NCBI GenBank assembly: GCA_904419005.1 | Contig: CAJFQI010000001.1 | Location: forward strand, 1-64,000 | Length of the DNA stretch: 64,000 nucleotides | DNA from: Candidatus Avimonas faecium | Lineage (GTDB): Bacteria > Bacillota > Clostridia > Oscillospirales > Acutalibacteraceae | Direction: 5' to 3' | Shown here: positions 1-8,342 of the stretch, piece after piece | How the letters are laid out: each line of letters starts with the position of its first letter | How positions within the stretch are numbered: the first letter of the stretch is position 1 | The notes under the pieces: model-generated | The model's input: the letters and a program-made list of their open reading frames with translations, nothing else | Told to the model about the DNA's origin: nothing | The model's database searches: none | Made by a program: the position numbers and the translations under genes

Positions 1-657
1 CTCGCCGCCGCAAAGGTACTGGAGCCGATTGACCCGGCCCTCCATCCTCTTCCCGCTCGCAGCGGATTCGGCGGACATCATCTGCGTGGTCAGGTAAAGC
101 ATCCCCTCATGATCCTTGACGATCAGCTCGCAGGGATGCTCAAAGCCGCGGTTCGCCATAGAGAGGTTGGTATGGTTTTTCATCTGCTCGCGGTATACGA
201 TAAACGGAAAATGATAGCTTCCGTCCCCCAGATGGCTGCAAAGCTCGCCGCCGTGAAAGCTGCGACGCCCGGCAAAAATCTCCTTAAGCCGCATCCGGTG
301 CTCCTGTTCCTCCAGCCGGCTCATGAACTCGTCGGAAACGCCGGCCTCAAGGAGCGCCATCGCATCCTCCTTTGCCTGCGCGGGCGACAGATCAAGGTAC
401 TGCAGGTACTTCTCCAGGATCCTCCGGCGGTATTGCAGCTTTTGCGCCAGGCTCTTGCCCGCCGCCGTCAGCACCGATTTCCTCCCCGGCACCCGCTGCA
501 TCAGCGCCAGCCCGTCCAGGCTGTCCAGAATATGGGTAAGGGTGGATTTGGGCTTGTTCAGATGCCTTGCGGCGTCCGTCACGGTCCGTTTTTTGGGCTC
601 TGCCTCCAGAAAATACAGCAGCAGCCGGATTTGGACGGCGGACAGTTTTTCCGGCAT
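1..657 (-). CDS. DtxR-like winged-helix metal regulator (C-terminus off the window)
   Basis: The reading frame is open from the ATG at 657 to the window edge (219 codons), so the C-terminus is missing. Residues 1-65 form a winged helix with a recognition-helix-like stretch (NKPKSTLTHILDSL) and a wing ending in LTAAG. Residues 70-115 (LEKYLQYLDLSPAQAKEDAM, then SDEFMSRL) follow the layout of the DtxR/MntR dimerisation domain. The usual His next to this helix appears to be Arg (RRRILEKYL), so metal binding may differ. Residues 125-219 are not an FeoA-type SH3 domain that I recognise. A strong ribosome binding site (GGGGGAG) precedes the ATG. The promoter at 792-821 is followed by a TTAG-N6-CTAA palindrome, which suggests autoregulation. 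A MarR-family regulator is the main alternative. Confidence 0.7.
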   Translation of the reverse strand, partial: MPEKLSAVQIRLLLYFLEAEPKKRTVTDAARHLNKPKSTLTHILDSLDGLALMQRVPGRKSVLTAAGKSLAQKLQYRRRILEKYLQYLDLSPAQAKEDAMALLEAGVSDEFMSRLEEQEHRMRLKEIFAGRRSFHGGELCSHLGDGSYHFPFIVYREQMKNHTNLSMANRGFEHPCELIVKDHEGMLYLTTQMMSAESAASGKRMEGRVNRLQYLCGGE

Positions 658-760
658 ATAGCTCCCCCTTTTCCTGCTGACCATATCCTGCAAAACGCCG
701 GCTGCGCCGGATTTTCCGGCTTTGGCGGCCCAGGCCTTTGCAAGATCCAGCTTTTTGAAG

Positions 761-778
761 AATTAGTCACAGCTAACC
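761..778. promoter_or_regulatory. Candidate DtxR-type operator
   Basis: TTAG (763-766) and CTAA (773-776) form an inverted repeat with a 6-bp centre. It lies between the minus-strand promoter at 792-821 and the DtxR-like gene. TTAG/CTAA half-sites resemble known DtxR/IdeR boxes, so autoregulation is plausible, but this is inferred from pattern alone. Confidence 0.4.
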
Positions 779-791
779 TCGCGCATGGATT

Positions 792-821
792 ATGATACCG
801 CCGGCGCCGCGGCCTTGTCAA
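792..821 (-). promoter_or_regulatory. Sigma-A promoter of the DtxR-like gene
   Basis: Read on the minus strand, the site is TTGACA, an 18-bp spacer and TATCAT. It faces the DtxR-like gene across a leader of about 130 nt that contains the TTAG/CTAA palindrome. Confidence 0.6.
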
Positions 822-1074
822 GCCCCATTCGGCCAGGACAGGAAGAGGGCTGCCGGCTGCGCCGCCCCTCTTTGAAGGCGTCCATGCCGCTCGGCGACAT
901 GGCTCCGGCATCTGAGAAGTACTGCAAGGAGGCCAAAAAGGGCGCTGCAGATGGGCACGAACCCGGCGATAACGGTTCTGCCGGACGCCATATCAAGCGG
1001 CACGGCGGCGGTTCAACGGCAAAGCCGCGGCGCGCCCCCTTCTTTTCCCATCGGTATCCTGGACCGCCTGGCTA

Positions 1075-1103
1075 TTGACTTTATATTCTAAAAATTTTAT
1101 AAT
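1075..1103 (+). promoter_or_regulatory. Sigma-A promoter of the first degV gene
   Basis: TTGACT, a 17-bp AT-rich spacer and a consensus TATAAT are present. The transcript would carry a leader of about 155 nt before the degV start at 1267. Confidence 0.8.
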
Positions 1104-1266
1104 CAAACAGTTACCGTTACCGCCAGGCGGCCGGGCGCCTGGCTTCTTCCCGGCGTCCCTGCCGAGCAATGCCGGCCGGCGCGCCGCCGCGTTCCCCTTC
1201 CGCCGCCGGCTTTCCGGCGGCTTGCTGCCCGGGGCTTACAACATAGAAATAGGAGTGGGATTCTGG

Positions 1267-2136
1267 ATGTCTGGTAAAATTGCGGTAGTCACCGACAGCA
1301 ACAGCGGTATAACCCAAGCGGCAGCCAAGGAACTCGGCATTTTTGTCGTCCCGATGCCGTTTGTCATCAATAAAGAGACGTACTATGAGGATATCAGCCT
1401 GACCCAAGGGCAGTTCTATGAGATGCTGCAGGGAGAGGCGGACATTTCCACCTCCCAGCCGACGGTGGGCCATGTGCTGGACCTGTGGGACAGCATCCTG
1501 CAGGATTATGACGAGCTGGTGCATATCCCCATGTCCAGCGGCCTGTCCGGCTCCTGCGCCACGGCGCTGGCGCTGTCCGCCGATTACGACGGCAGGGTGG
1601 CTGTGGTGAACAACCAGCGGATTTCTGTTACCCAGCGCCAATCGGTGATGGATGCCCTGGCGCTGGCCAAAGCGGGAAAATCGGCGGAGGAAATCCGGGA
1701 TATCCTGGAGCAGGTAAAATTCGAATCCAGCATTTACATCATGCTGGATACGCTGAAATACCTCAAAAAGGGCGGGCGCGTCACCCCGGCGGCAGCAGCT
1801 GTCGCCACTGTGCTGCGGATCAAGCCGGTGCTGCAGATCCAGGGGGAAAAGCTGGATGCGTTTGCGAAAGCCCGCAGCGAAAGGATCGGAAGGGGCATCA
1901 TGATTGACGCGATGCGCAAGGACATCAACGAGCGCTTCGGCGGGAACGAGCAAGTACAGGTTTTTGTGGCGCATACCAATAACGAAGAGGCCGCCCACGA
2001 TTTTGCCCGCCTCGCAGAACAGGAATTGGGGATCGCGGTCACCTACTGCGACCCACTGTCGCTCAGCGTATCCTGCCACATTGGACCCGGTGCGCTTGCA
2101 ATCGCCTGTTCCAAAAAAATCGACCGCTTTCTATAA
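1267..2136 (+). CDS. DegV family fatty-acid-binding protein
   Basis: The 289-residue product has the normal DegV length (about 280). The N-terminal motif TDSNSGI (residues 9-15), the central MSSGLSGSC loop and the LDTLKYLKKGGRV motif are typical of the family. DegV proteins bind a fatty acid between two alpha/beta domains, and Firmicute homologues (FakB) present fatty acids to the FakA kinase. No fakA is visible nearby. I chose the ATG at 1267 because GGAGTGGG lies just upstream and the family motif starts nine residues in; the frame is open further upstream but that part is not DegV-like. A perfect promoter (1075-1103) and a strong terminator (2158-2190) make it monocistronic. A second DegV lies at 9603-10508. 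Confidence 0.93.
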   Translation: MSGKIAVVTDSNSGITQAAAKELGIFVVPMPFVINKETYYEDISLTQGQFYEMLQGEADISTSQPTVGHVLDLWDSILQDYDELVHIPMSSGLSGSCATALALSADYDGRVAVVNNQRISVTQRQSVMDALALAKAGKSAEEIRDILEQVKFESSIYIMLDTLKYLKKGGRVTPAAAAVATVLRIKPVLQIQGEKLDAFAKARSERIGRGIMIDAMRKDINERFGGNEQVQVFVAHTNNEEAAHDFARLAEQELGIAVTYCDPLSLSVSCHIGPGALAIACSKKIDRFL

Positions 2137-2157
2137 GCGGTCAAATCCTCGGCGCGC

Positions 2158-2190
2158 AGCCGGGCCCGGACGACTCGGGCCCGGCTTTTT
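2158..2190 (+). terminator. Intrinsic terminator after degV
   Basis: An 11-bp GC-rich stem (2158-2168 with 2176-2186) with a 7-nt loop is followed by TTTTT. Confidence 0.9.
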
Positions 2191-2377
2191 CGTCCTGCAC
2201 AGGAGCAGAGCGCCGCGCCCAAGCCGCGCGCCGTGCCAAAGAGGGAGGCGGCCGCTTTCCGGATTACTGCATTATTTTATTTTTGTCGCCTTTCTCTTTC
2301 CCCGCCTTATGTAAACGAAAGGGCTGTTCCTGCCGGGGGCAATCCGCTGAAAAAGTTGAATTTTCAGCCGGCGATCC

Positions 2378-2406
2378 TTGTTTTTCTCTGTATATTATGC
2401 TAGTAT
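2378..2406 (+). promoter_or_regulatory. Extended -10 promoter of the SipW-signal protein gene
   Basis: TTGTTT is separated by 17 bp from TAGTAT, which is preceded by TGC (extended -10). It lies about 320 bp upstream of the start codon at 2729. Confidence 0.65.
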
Positions 2407-2728
2407 AAGGAGCAAGGGCGATATCCGGAATCCCGGGTATGAAGGAGCGCCGGTTTTCCATCGCCCGCTTCTCATCCAGGCAAAGGAAGCGGGATGGGCG
2501 CCCAAAGATTTTCATAATGTTTATTTTGTTGCGCTCTCTCCGTCGGGCGATGCGCCAAGCAACGGTAGAGCCTGCCGGCCTGCCCGCTCCGCCGCCTTCT
2601 TTCGGCAGAGCGCACGCAGCCTCCGCCGGCAGCCCCTCTCCCGATCTGTTCTCTTCCCCCGTATCCGTTGGCCGGGGCGGCTGCCCCGCCGAAAACATAT
2701 CGTTCATCTGCTTAGAGGAGGAAAAACC
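2407..2728 (+). other. Long structured 5' leader, function unassigned
   Basis: About 320 nt separate the promoter from the start codon at 2729. The leader can form several hairpins, for example GGGCGAT near its start with ATCGCCC, and CCCGCTT with AAGCGGG further on. I could not match it to a riboswitch class by eye. The frame is open through it, but it has no signal peptide or domain and lies upstream of an excellent ribosome binding site plus signal peptide, so I treat it as untranslated. Confidence 0.4.
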
Positions 2729-4786
2729 ATGGGCAACGCAAAAAAATCCTTGATAGCATGCGGGCTGGCGGTCCTGGCCAGCACCGCTTTGCTGATCGGG
2801 TCCACCTTTGCATGGTTTACCGACAGTGTAACCAACCAGGGCAATACGATCGAATCCGGCGTGCTTGAGATTGCCTTAAACGGCGGGGATGAAACGCCCT
2901 TGTTCCAAGGCGGCGGCTTTCTTTGGGAGCCGGGCAGTTCGCAGAAAGCGTCGGCTGCCCTGTCCAATGAAGGGAGCCTTTGGCTTAAATACACGGTTGC
3001 TGTCGACAACCTGACCACGGACGATACCATCGCCCCGGCGGCGGACATCACGGAGGTCCTGGATGTCTACCGGGTGGAAGGGAAAGCGTCCGGGGAGGTT
3101 TCCGGCGCCGACCTGACGGACGCCAACAAGCTGGGCACCTTGGCCGAGCTGACGGCCGAGGGCGGTACGCTCGGGACGGGGGTGCTCGCGCCGAAAGGCT
3201 ATACCGGCCAGGACGGCAGCCCGAACGCCACCTTTACCCTGGTAATCAAAATGCAGGAATCCGCGGGCAACGAATACCAGGGGGCGCAGGTCGGCTTTGA
3301 CATCGTGGTCAGGGCTACCCAATACGCCCACGAAGCAGACGGCTTCGGCAACTCGCAATACGACGCCGCTGCCGGCGTAGAAACCCAGGAGGAATTCCTG
3401 GCTGCGGCGGAAAAGGGCGGCAATATCGCGCTCTGGGACGACATTGACCTGGACAACGGGCTGGACATCACCCAGGATACGACGATCGACCTCGGCGGGA
3501 ATACAATTACCTTTGACGGGGCTGGCATTATTGACGTCAGCGGCGACGCGACACTGACCATCAAGGGCGACGGCGCTTTGGAACAGCAGATGACCTCCGA
3601 GCTTGGGTACCTCATCCGCGCGGAGGAAAACGCCAAGGTAGTCATTGAAGACGGGCTGTTCGCCGGCGGCCTGACCTGCGTACAGGCCGGGGACAATGCC
3701 GTTGTGGAGATCTACGGCGGCCGGTTTGAGTCGCTGGTCGGATACAACGGCACCAACTGGCATTTGAACCTGATTGACAACTCCAATGCGTCAATCATCG
3801 TTTACGGCGGCTCCTTCCTCAACTTCGACCCGTCAAACAGCAGGACGGAAAACCCCGCCGCCAATTTTGTCGCGGATGGCTGTGCGGCCGTCTCCCAGGA
3901 TCTGGGCAACGGCGATATCCTGTATACTGTCGTCCCGTCCCAAGCCATCGCCGGCGAGGACGACCTCCTCGCCGCTATTTCCGGCGATGCAGCGGACGTC
4001 TCCCATCTGGTGCTGGGCGGCAGTATCGCCTCAAACGGGAATATTGACTTCAAGGCTGGCAAAACCATCGCTGTGGATTTTGCCGGCAACACGCTGGAGA
4101 GCAGCAACGGCAACATTGCCCTGCGCGTAAACGGCAGCACGGGCAACGGCTACGTTACCCTTTCCAACGGCACCATCGTGGCCGACGACTCCACCTTTTG
4201 CACCGTTGGCTTGGCCGGCGGCGTGCTGAACCTGAACGATATGTCGCTGCGCAACAGCCGGAGCTACGGCGTCAGCGTCAAAGCCTTCGGCGGCACCATC
4301 AACCTAAATAACGTCGATTCCGTCTCCGTCCTGGGCGGCGGCATGGAAGCGTGCGGCGGCACCATCAACGTCAACGGCGGCACCTTCACACAGACGGGCT
4401 TTTATGACTGGAACAGCTGCATCGGCGCCGCCTCCGGGGACACCGGCACGCTGAACCTGCGGGACGTCACGGCAGAAAGCGAAAATTACGGCCTGTATAT
4501 CTTCTCCTCCGGCGGTACCATCAACGTATACTCCGGCAGCTATAAGGCCGGAAAAGCGGTGCTGAAGGGCGATCTGGATTTAAACTCCTATCCCACGGCG
4601 TCCGGCGCCTTTAATATCTACGGCGGTTCGTTTGACGGCAAACTGGAGATCAACTCCAAGATCGCGGTCAACATCTACGAAGGCACCTTCGCCAACACCG
4701 GCCTGACGCTCGAGCAGTTTGAGGCCTATGTCGCGGACGGCTCCACTGTCAGTGAGAGCAACGGCGTCTTCACCGTTACAAAATAA
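2729..4786 (+). CDS. Secreted SipW-dependent-type protein with TasA-like and beta-helix regions
   Basis: The 685-residue product begins with a signal peptide ending in the TFAWFTDS motif typical of TasA/camelysin-type proteins processed by SipW-like signal peptidases. Residues about 30-200 look like the TasA/camelysin beta-sandwich. From about residue 220 to the end there are repeated turns of the GGTINVNGGTF and IYGGSF type, which predict a right-handed parallel beta-helix. No LPXTG signal or C-terminal membrane segment is present, so it should be released or form fibres. AGAGGAGG lies just before the ATG. No sipW-like peptidase gene is found in the window. It is monocistronic, between the promoter at 2378 and the terminator at 4805. 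The biological role (matrix fibre, adhesin or glycan binding) cannot be decided from the sequence. Confidence 0.85.
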   Translation: MGNAKKSLIACGLAVLASTALLIGSTFAWFTDSVTNQGNTIESGVLEIALNGGDETPLFQGGGFLWEPGSSQKASAALSNEGSLWLKYTVAVDNLTTDDTIAPAADITEVLDVYRVEGKASGEVSGADLTDANKLGTLAELTAEGGTLGTGVLAPKGYTGQDGSPNATFTLVIKMQESAGNEYQGAQVGFDIVVRATQYAHEADGFGNSQYDAAAGVETQEEFLAAAEKGGNIALWDDIDLDNGLDITQDTTIDLGGNTITFDGAGIIDVSGDATLTIKGDGALEQQMTSELGYLIRAEENAKVVIEDGLFAGGLTCVQAGDNAVVEIYGGRFESLVGYNGTNWHLNLIDNSNASIIVYGGSFLNFDPSNSRTENPAANFVADGCAAVSQDLGNGDILYTVVPSQAIAGEDDLLAAISGDAADVSHLVLGGSIASNGNIDFKAGKTIAVDFAGNTLESSNGNIALRVNGSTGNGYVTLSNGTIVADDSTFCTVGLAGGVLNLNDMSLRNSRSYGVSVKAFGGTINLNNVDSVSVLGGGMEACGGTINVNGGTFTQTGFYDWNSCIGAASGDTGTLNLRDVTAESENYGLYIFSSGGTINVYSGSYKAGKAVLKGDLDLNSYPTASGAFNIYGGSFDGKLEINSKIAVNIYEGTFANTGLTLEQFEAYVADGSTVSESNGVFTVTK

Positions 4787-4804
4787 GAGCCGTTCGGCTT
4801 CTGT

Positions 4805-4849
4805 AAAAAGGCGGCCATCCTCCCGATTGGGCAGGGCGGTCGCCTTTTT
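4805..4849 (+). terminator. Intrinsic terminator
   Basis: A 12-bp stem with one G-T pair (AAAAAGGCGGCC with GGTCGCCTTTTT) sits 18 bp after the stop codon. The A and T tracts would make it work in both directions. Confidence 0.8.
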
Positions 4850-5094
4850 CCCAAGTCCCAATTCGACTTTGTGTTCCCGGCCATGGACTAATGAATATCT
4901 GGTGAATATACCCCATAAATATACAGAGACGCTCAGAAATGAGTGCCTCTATTCTTTGGAGCAGACCAGATATTTTTGCCATCCATTTATTGTGAATATA
5001 TACAAAATTATAATATCAAATAGATTTGTCCAGCGTCTTGTGTTATACTTTTCGCAAAGAAACAGGGCGACAAACAAGAAGTTGAGGAAAAAAG

Positions 5095-5343
5095 ATGGAA
5101 GATAAACATGTATTACTTGATAATATTGATAAAATTCATACAACTGAAATGGGAAGTGAAAGAATTAAAAGAAATCTAAAAATAGATACAGCAGATGTTG
5201 TTGAGTATTGTGTCAATAAGGTGTTGGCCCCAAATTGCAACATATACAAACAGGGTAAAAATTGGTATTGTGAGGTTGAAAATATCAGAATTACTATCAA
5301 TTCATACAGCTATACAATTATTACAGCACATATTGCTAAGTAA
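5095..5343 (+). CDS. DUF3781 domain protein
   Basis: The 82-residue protein covers a whole DUF3781 domain: it has the IHTTEMGSERIKRNL and DTADVVEYC stretches, then NCNIYKQGKNWYCEVEN and SYTIITAH, as I recall for this family. Its function is unknown. Base composition is strikingly AT-rich compared with the GC-rich genes on either side, and the flanks at 4880-5550 share this bias, so horizontal acquisition is likely. The ribosome binding site (GAGGAAAAAAG) is weak. DUF3781 genes are often found in accessory regions; this is from memory and could be wrong. There is no neighbour that explains the role. Confidence 0.85.
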   Translation: MEDKHVLLDNIDKIHTTEMGSERIKRNLKIDTADVVEYCVNKVLAPNCNIYKQGKNWYCEVENIRITINSYSYTIITAHIAK

Positions 5344-5394
5344 ATCCTAGCTTACTAAGCAGTGCACAGCAAAACTAAATAAATTACCAACAAG

Positions 5395-5423
5395 GGCAGC
5401 CGAGCAAGTTGACTGCCGTTTTT
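5395..5423 (+). terminator. Weak intrinsic terminator after the DUF3781 gene
   Basis: A short stem GGCAG/CTGCC is followed by GTTTTT, about 50 bp after the stop codon. Confidence 0.4.
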
Positions 5424-5698
5424 ACGTCAACGAGCAGAAAGGAGTAATCGGCCAAAACGGAGATGCGAAAAAAGCTGATAGAAAATAACCGATAAGATTT
5501 AGGCAGAGACTCTTATCGTTATCGAAAGAATAAATCTACATTATCTTCTGGTTTTAGTCTCCGGGAACACAAAAGGGAATTGGGAGTTTCCCAAAGCCAT
5601 GCAGCATACGGTCGGGCGGTATATGCCAGGGATCTCGGCCGCTGCCCCTATGTCCTTGAGTTCCCTTTGGACAAAGCGCGGAAATGCATCGGCTTTTC
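5424..5698. other. AT-rich gene-free flank of the DUF3781 island
   Basis: This stretch includes a good ribosome-binding-like AAAGGAG at about 5439 but only a ten-codon frame from 5463. It may be the scar of a lost mobile gene. AT-rich composition ends near 5560, where GC-rich chromosomal DNA resumes. Confidence 0.35.
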
Positions 5699-5727
5699 TT
5701 GCTTTTTTCCCTGGAGGACGGTATAAT
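5699..5727 (+). promoter_or_regulatory. Sigma-A promoter of the membrane protein gene
   Basis: TTGCTT, a 17-bp spacer and a consensus TATAAT lie about 98 bp upstream of the start at 5825. Confidence 0.75.
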
Positions 5728-5824
5728 AAGGTCACGGCACGCGGGGGCAACGATCGCTCCCCGGCCTATTACATAGGGGATCGGCCCGTTTCCCGGCCGC
5801 GCCCCTGGAAAGGCATGGACAACC

Positions 5825-6673
5825 ATGGCGAAAGAAAAGCACAACGCCGCCGAAATATCGGAAAAAGCGGCGGCCTCAGAGGCGGCAGACGCCGCCGCGG
5901 AGGGAAGCGCGGCGCAAGCAAGGACAGACCACCCGCGTCATTCGCCCTTCCTGAAAAATATTACGGAGGAAAAAAGCCGGAACATCGTATTGGCCCTTTC
6001 CCTAGTGCAGCTGGTGCTGGCGATATTGATGTACATGCTGCCGTCCATACGGCTGAGTCTCCTTCTGGTGGAAGCGGCGACCGCCGTGGCGCTTGGCCTG
6101 TTCGTCCACTTCGGCCCGCAGGAGAGCCGGGCCTTCCGCGGGATCCTCCGCACGGTTTTTATCCTTCTGTTCTCTGTCCCCCTGGTATTCTCGGTAGCTG
6201 CGGCGATTTGGACCAACTCGCTGCGGTCTTTGGACAGCAGCGAAGCGACCCAGGCGATGCTGACGCTGAGCAATTGGTTCCTGCTGGCCGACGTCGCCTT
6301 GCCCCCTCTGCTCTTTTTGCAGCCGGTTTTGGCGTTAAATACGCGGGGCGGCCGCAGCTTTGACCGCGTATTGCTGCGCATCCTGTCGATCCTGGCTTTG
6401 GCCGGTACAATCCTTCTCTGCTTCTTTGCGCTGGAATACACCACCCCGGACGGCAGCGAAATTCTCACCCAGACCACCTATTTCCCCGTCCTTTTCGGCC
6501 ATACATTCACCATTCCGATCGCTTTTGAAAATGTGATCACCCGGATTCTCCTCTGTGTGCTGGGAGCGGGGGCGACGGTCTTTTCCTTCCTTTCCGCCCG
6601 GCATCCCGAAAAGAGAGAGGCGGCCGCGGGGAAAGAAGCACGCAGCCGCAGAGCTACAAAAAAAGCAGGATAA
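5825..6673 (+). CDS. Multi-pass membrane protein of unknown function
   Basis: I do not recognise a family. The 282-residue product has a charged, Ala/Glu-rich cytoplasmic-looking N-terminus of about 45 residues, then about six hydrophobic segments (for example NIVLALSLVQLVLAILMYML, a pair around residues 75-130, and VITRILLCVLGAGATVF near 240), and a basic Lys/Arg-rich tail. It has its own promoter (5699-5727) and terminator (6683-6719), so it is transcribed alone. The hydrophobic pattern, a plausible ribosome binding site (GGAAAGG) and typical codon use support a real gene. No catalytic motif is visible. Confidence 0.75.
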   Translation: MAKEKHNAAEISEKAAASEAADAAAEGSAAQARTDHPRHSPFLKNITEEKSRNIVLALSLVQLVLAILMYMLPSIRLSLLLVEAATAVALGLFVHFGPQESRAFRGILRTVFILLFSVPLVFSVAAAIWTNSLRSLDSSEATQAMLTLSNWFLLADVALPPLLFLQPVLALNTRGGRSFDRVLLRILSILALAGTILLCFFALEYTTPDGSEILTQTTYFPVLFGHTFTIPIAFENVITRILLCVLGAGATVFSFLSARHPEKREAAAGKEARSRRATKKAG

Positions 6674-6682
6674 GCATACCAA

Positions 6683-6719
6683 TGCCCGCCCCCAGCACAA
6701 GCGGGGCGGGCAATTTCTT
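6683..6719 (+). terminator. Intrinsic terminator
   Basis: A perfect 10-bp stem (TGCCCGCCCC with GGGGCGGGCA) starts 10 bp after the stop codon and is followed by ATTTCTT. Confidence 0.75.
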
Positions 6720-6820
6720 ACCTATCTACGAGGTTCGTGTCCCTCTATGATGTGCGCGGCGCCGTGCGCCGCGGAAAAAGGGCCGGCGGTCTTGCTCCCC
6801 GCCCCGGGCCCTACGCCTCC

Positions 6821-7507
6821 CTATTTTAAACGGGTTTCCGCGTTTTTCAGCAGGTTGAACAGGGAGGAAGCAAAAAGCGGATAATCGGCCGCCAGTGTAT
6901 CGGAGGAAATCAGCGGCGCATCCTCCGCCGCCAGTCCCTGCTCCCCATCCACCGCATGGCCGGATGCCAGCCGGCTGATCACCGCCGCCGTCCGGCCGAG
7001 CTCCCCCGTCAGGGCGGGCTGGAAGAGGTAGCCAGGGACGGAATACAGCGCCTCCGGGTTTTTCGGGTTTGCCGAATACAGCTGCCGGAACACCGAATAG
7101 ACCGCCAAGGTCAAATATGCCGAAACCTCGGTGGTCAGCGCCTTATTGTTGCATCGCTGAAGCAGGTCAAAGATGATATTCAGCGAATTGACCACCAGCT
7201 TTTTATTCAGCACCGGCAGGATGCTGCCGCGCATCCGGTTGTCCTTGGCGGCCGGGTCGTTTTCGGGGATTTCCTCAACCGTGATCACGGCGCCCGTTTT
7301 ATCGGCCGTCCGCCCCAGCAGGTAATCGCAGGAAACCTGGTAAAAATCCGCTGCGCGCACCACAAAATCCAACCCGCATTCCCGGATCCCCTTTTCATAG
7401 TGGGAAAGGAGCGCCTGCGAAACCTTCAGCTCCATAGACGCTTGTTTCTGGCTGATGCCGCGCTCCTTGCGAAGCAGTGTAAGGATCCTGGGGAAAGCGG
7501 AATTCAT
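6821..7507 (-). CDS. XRE-family transcriptional regulator with a C-terminal sensor-like domain
   Basis: The 228-residue protein starts with a helix-turn-helix of the XRE/Cro type (residues 6-65; QKQASMELKVSQALLSHYEKG), ending in the typical YLLGRT. Residues 80-228 form a helical region with no clear ligand motif; similar regulators with a long helical tail are common in Clostridia. A consensus promoter (7656-7684) drives it about 150 bp upstream. It diverges from the histidine phosphatase gene at 7719, which may be a target, but the sequence gives no direct evidence. Its own operator was not found. Confidence 0.85.
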   Translation of the reverse strand: MNSAFPRILTLLRKERGISQKQASMELKVSQALLSHYEKGIRECGLDFVVRAADFYQVSCDYLLGRTADKTGAVITVEEIPENDPAAKDNRMRGSILPVLNKKLVVNSLNIIFDLLQRCNNKALTTEVSAYLTLAVYSVFRQLYSANPKNPEALYSVPGYLFQPALTGELGRTAAVISRLASGHAVDGEQGLAAEDAPLISSDTLAADYPLFASSLFNLLKNAETRLK

Positions 7508-7655
7508 ATGGCCTGCACCTCAAAACCTCAATTTCGCCGGAGAAATCCTGCCGGCGGAGAAAACGGACGGACAAAAAAGCATTCCGCCCGAACCCAACGT
7601 CCGATGCCAAGGGCAAGAAAGAACGGAATGTGTCGAAATATACTGTCTGTTAACG

Positions 7656-7684
7656 ATTATACCGCATGGCGATACGGTTTGTAA
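7656..7684 (-). promoter_or_regulatory. Sigma-A promoter of the XRE regulator
   Basis: On the minus strand: TTACAA, a 17-bp spacer and a consensus TATAAT. Confidence 0.7.
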
Positions 7685-7718
7685 ATCGTCAAATTGTGAT
7701 TTTTAAGGAGAAAATTTA

Positions 7719-8342
7719 ATGAAAACTTACAAAATTCACCTGATACGGCACGGGCTTACCGACGCGAACGAACGGGGAATTTATATCGGACGGACAGACC
7801 TGCCCCTGTCCCCCGCCGGGCTTTCCCGCCTGCTGGCGATGAAAAAGGCCGGCGGCTATCCGCCGGCCCGCCGCTTCTTTACCAGCCCCCTCCTGCGCTG
7901 CCGGCAGACGCTGGAGGTGCTCTATCCCGGCTGCCATGCGGAAATCCTGCCCGGCCTAGCGGAATGCAATTTCGGGGAATGGGAGGGAAAAAGCGTCCGC
8001 AAGCTGAAGGCGGACGACCGCTTTCAGGATTGGATCGCCGGCCGGCGCGCGGAAATCCCCGGCGGCGAAAGCGCGCAGGAGTTCCAAAGCCGGGTCACGG
8101 CGGAGTTTGAGCGGCTGGTAGAACAATTGATGCGCGCGGGGGATACCGATGCGGTGGTTTGCACCCACGGCGGCGTCGTGATGATGCTGATGGCGCGGTA
8201 TGCCCTGCCCCGGCAGCCGATCGCAGCATGGGCCGGGCCGGACGGCGGCGGCTTTACCCTGCGGATCACCCCCGGCATCTGGATGCGGGAGCCGGTCGCC
8301 GAGGCCGCCGGGGAACTGCCGGTTCCCTCCGCCGCCAGCTGA
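7719..8342 (+). CDS. Histidine phosphatase family protein (phosphoglycerate-mutase-like)
   Basis: The 207-residue protein carries the catalytic RHG motif (Arg10-His11-Gly12) followed by T-x-x-N, the SPLLRCRQT motif around residue 55, the acid motif in LAECNFGEWEG and the second catalytic His in CTHGG near residue 148. This is the complete signature of the branch-2 histidine phosphatases. The family includes alpha-ribazole phosphatase (CobC), which would fit the B12 theme of the window, but family members act on many phosphoesters and the substrate cannot be told. AAGGAG lies just before the start codon. It is divergent from the XRE regulator and ends before a bidirectional terminator at 8638. 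Confidence 0.92.
   Translation: MKTYKIHLIRHGLTDANERGIYIGRTDLPLSPAGLSRLLAMKKAGGYPPARRFFTSPLLRCRQTLEVLYPGCHAEILPGLAECNFGEWEGKSVRKLKADDRFQDWIAGRRAEIPGGESAQEFQSRVTAEFERLVEQLMRAGDTDAVVCTHGGVVMMLMARYALPRQPIAAWAGPDGGGFTLRITPGIWMREPVAEAAGELPVPSAAS

Larger units (their letters stand above)
658..1266. other. Divergent intergenic region
   Basis: This 609-bp stretch separates the divergent DtxR-like and degV genes. It holds one promoter for each side (792-821 minus, 1075-1103 plus) and the TTAG/CTAA operator. Between 830 and 1070 I see only short open frames on both strands without ribosome binding sites or recognisable domains. Confidence 0.6.

Noticed and set aside
2378-2728. In-frame N-terminal extension of the SipW-signal protein
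   Set aside because: The frame is open, but the extension would bury the signal peptide; the ATG at 2729 has an excellent ribosome binding site.
2407-2728. Cyclic-di-GMP or other known riboswitch in the leader
   Set aside because: Short similarities such as GGCAAAG were seen but the conserved core blocks are missing.
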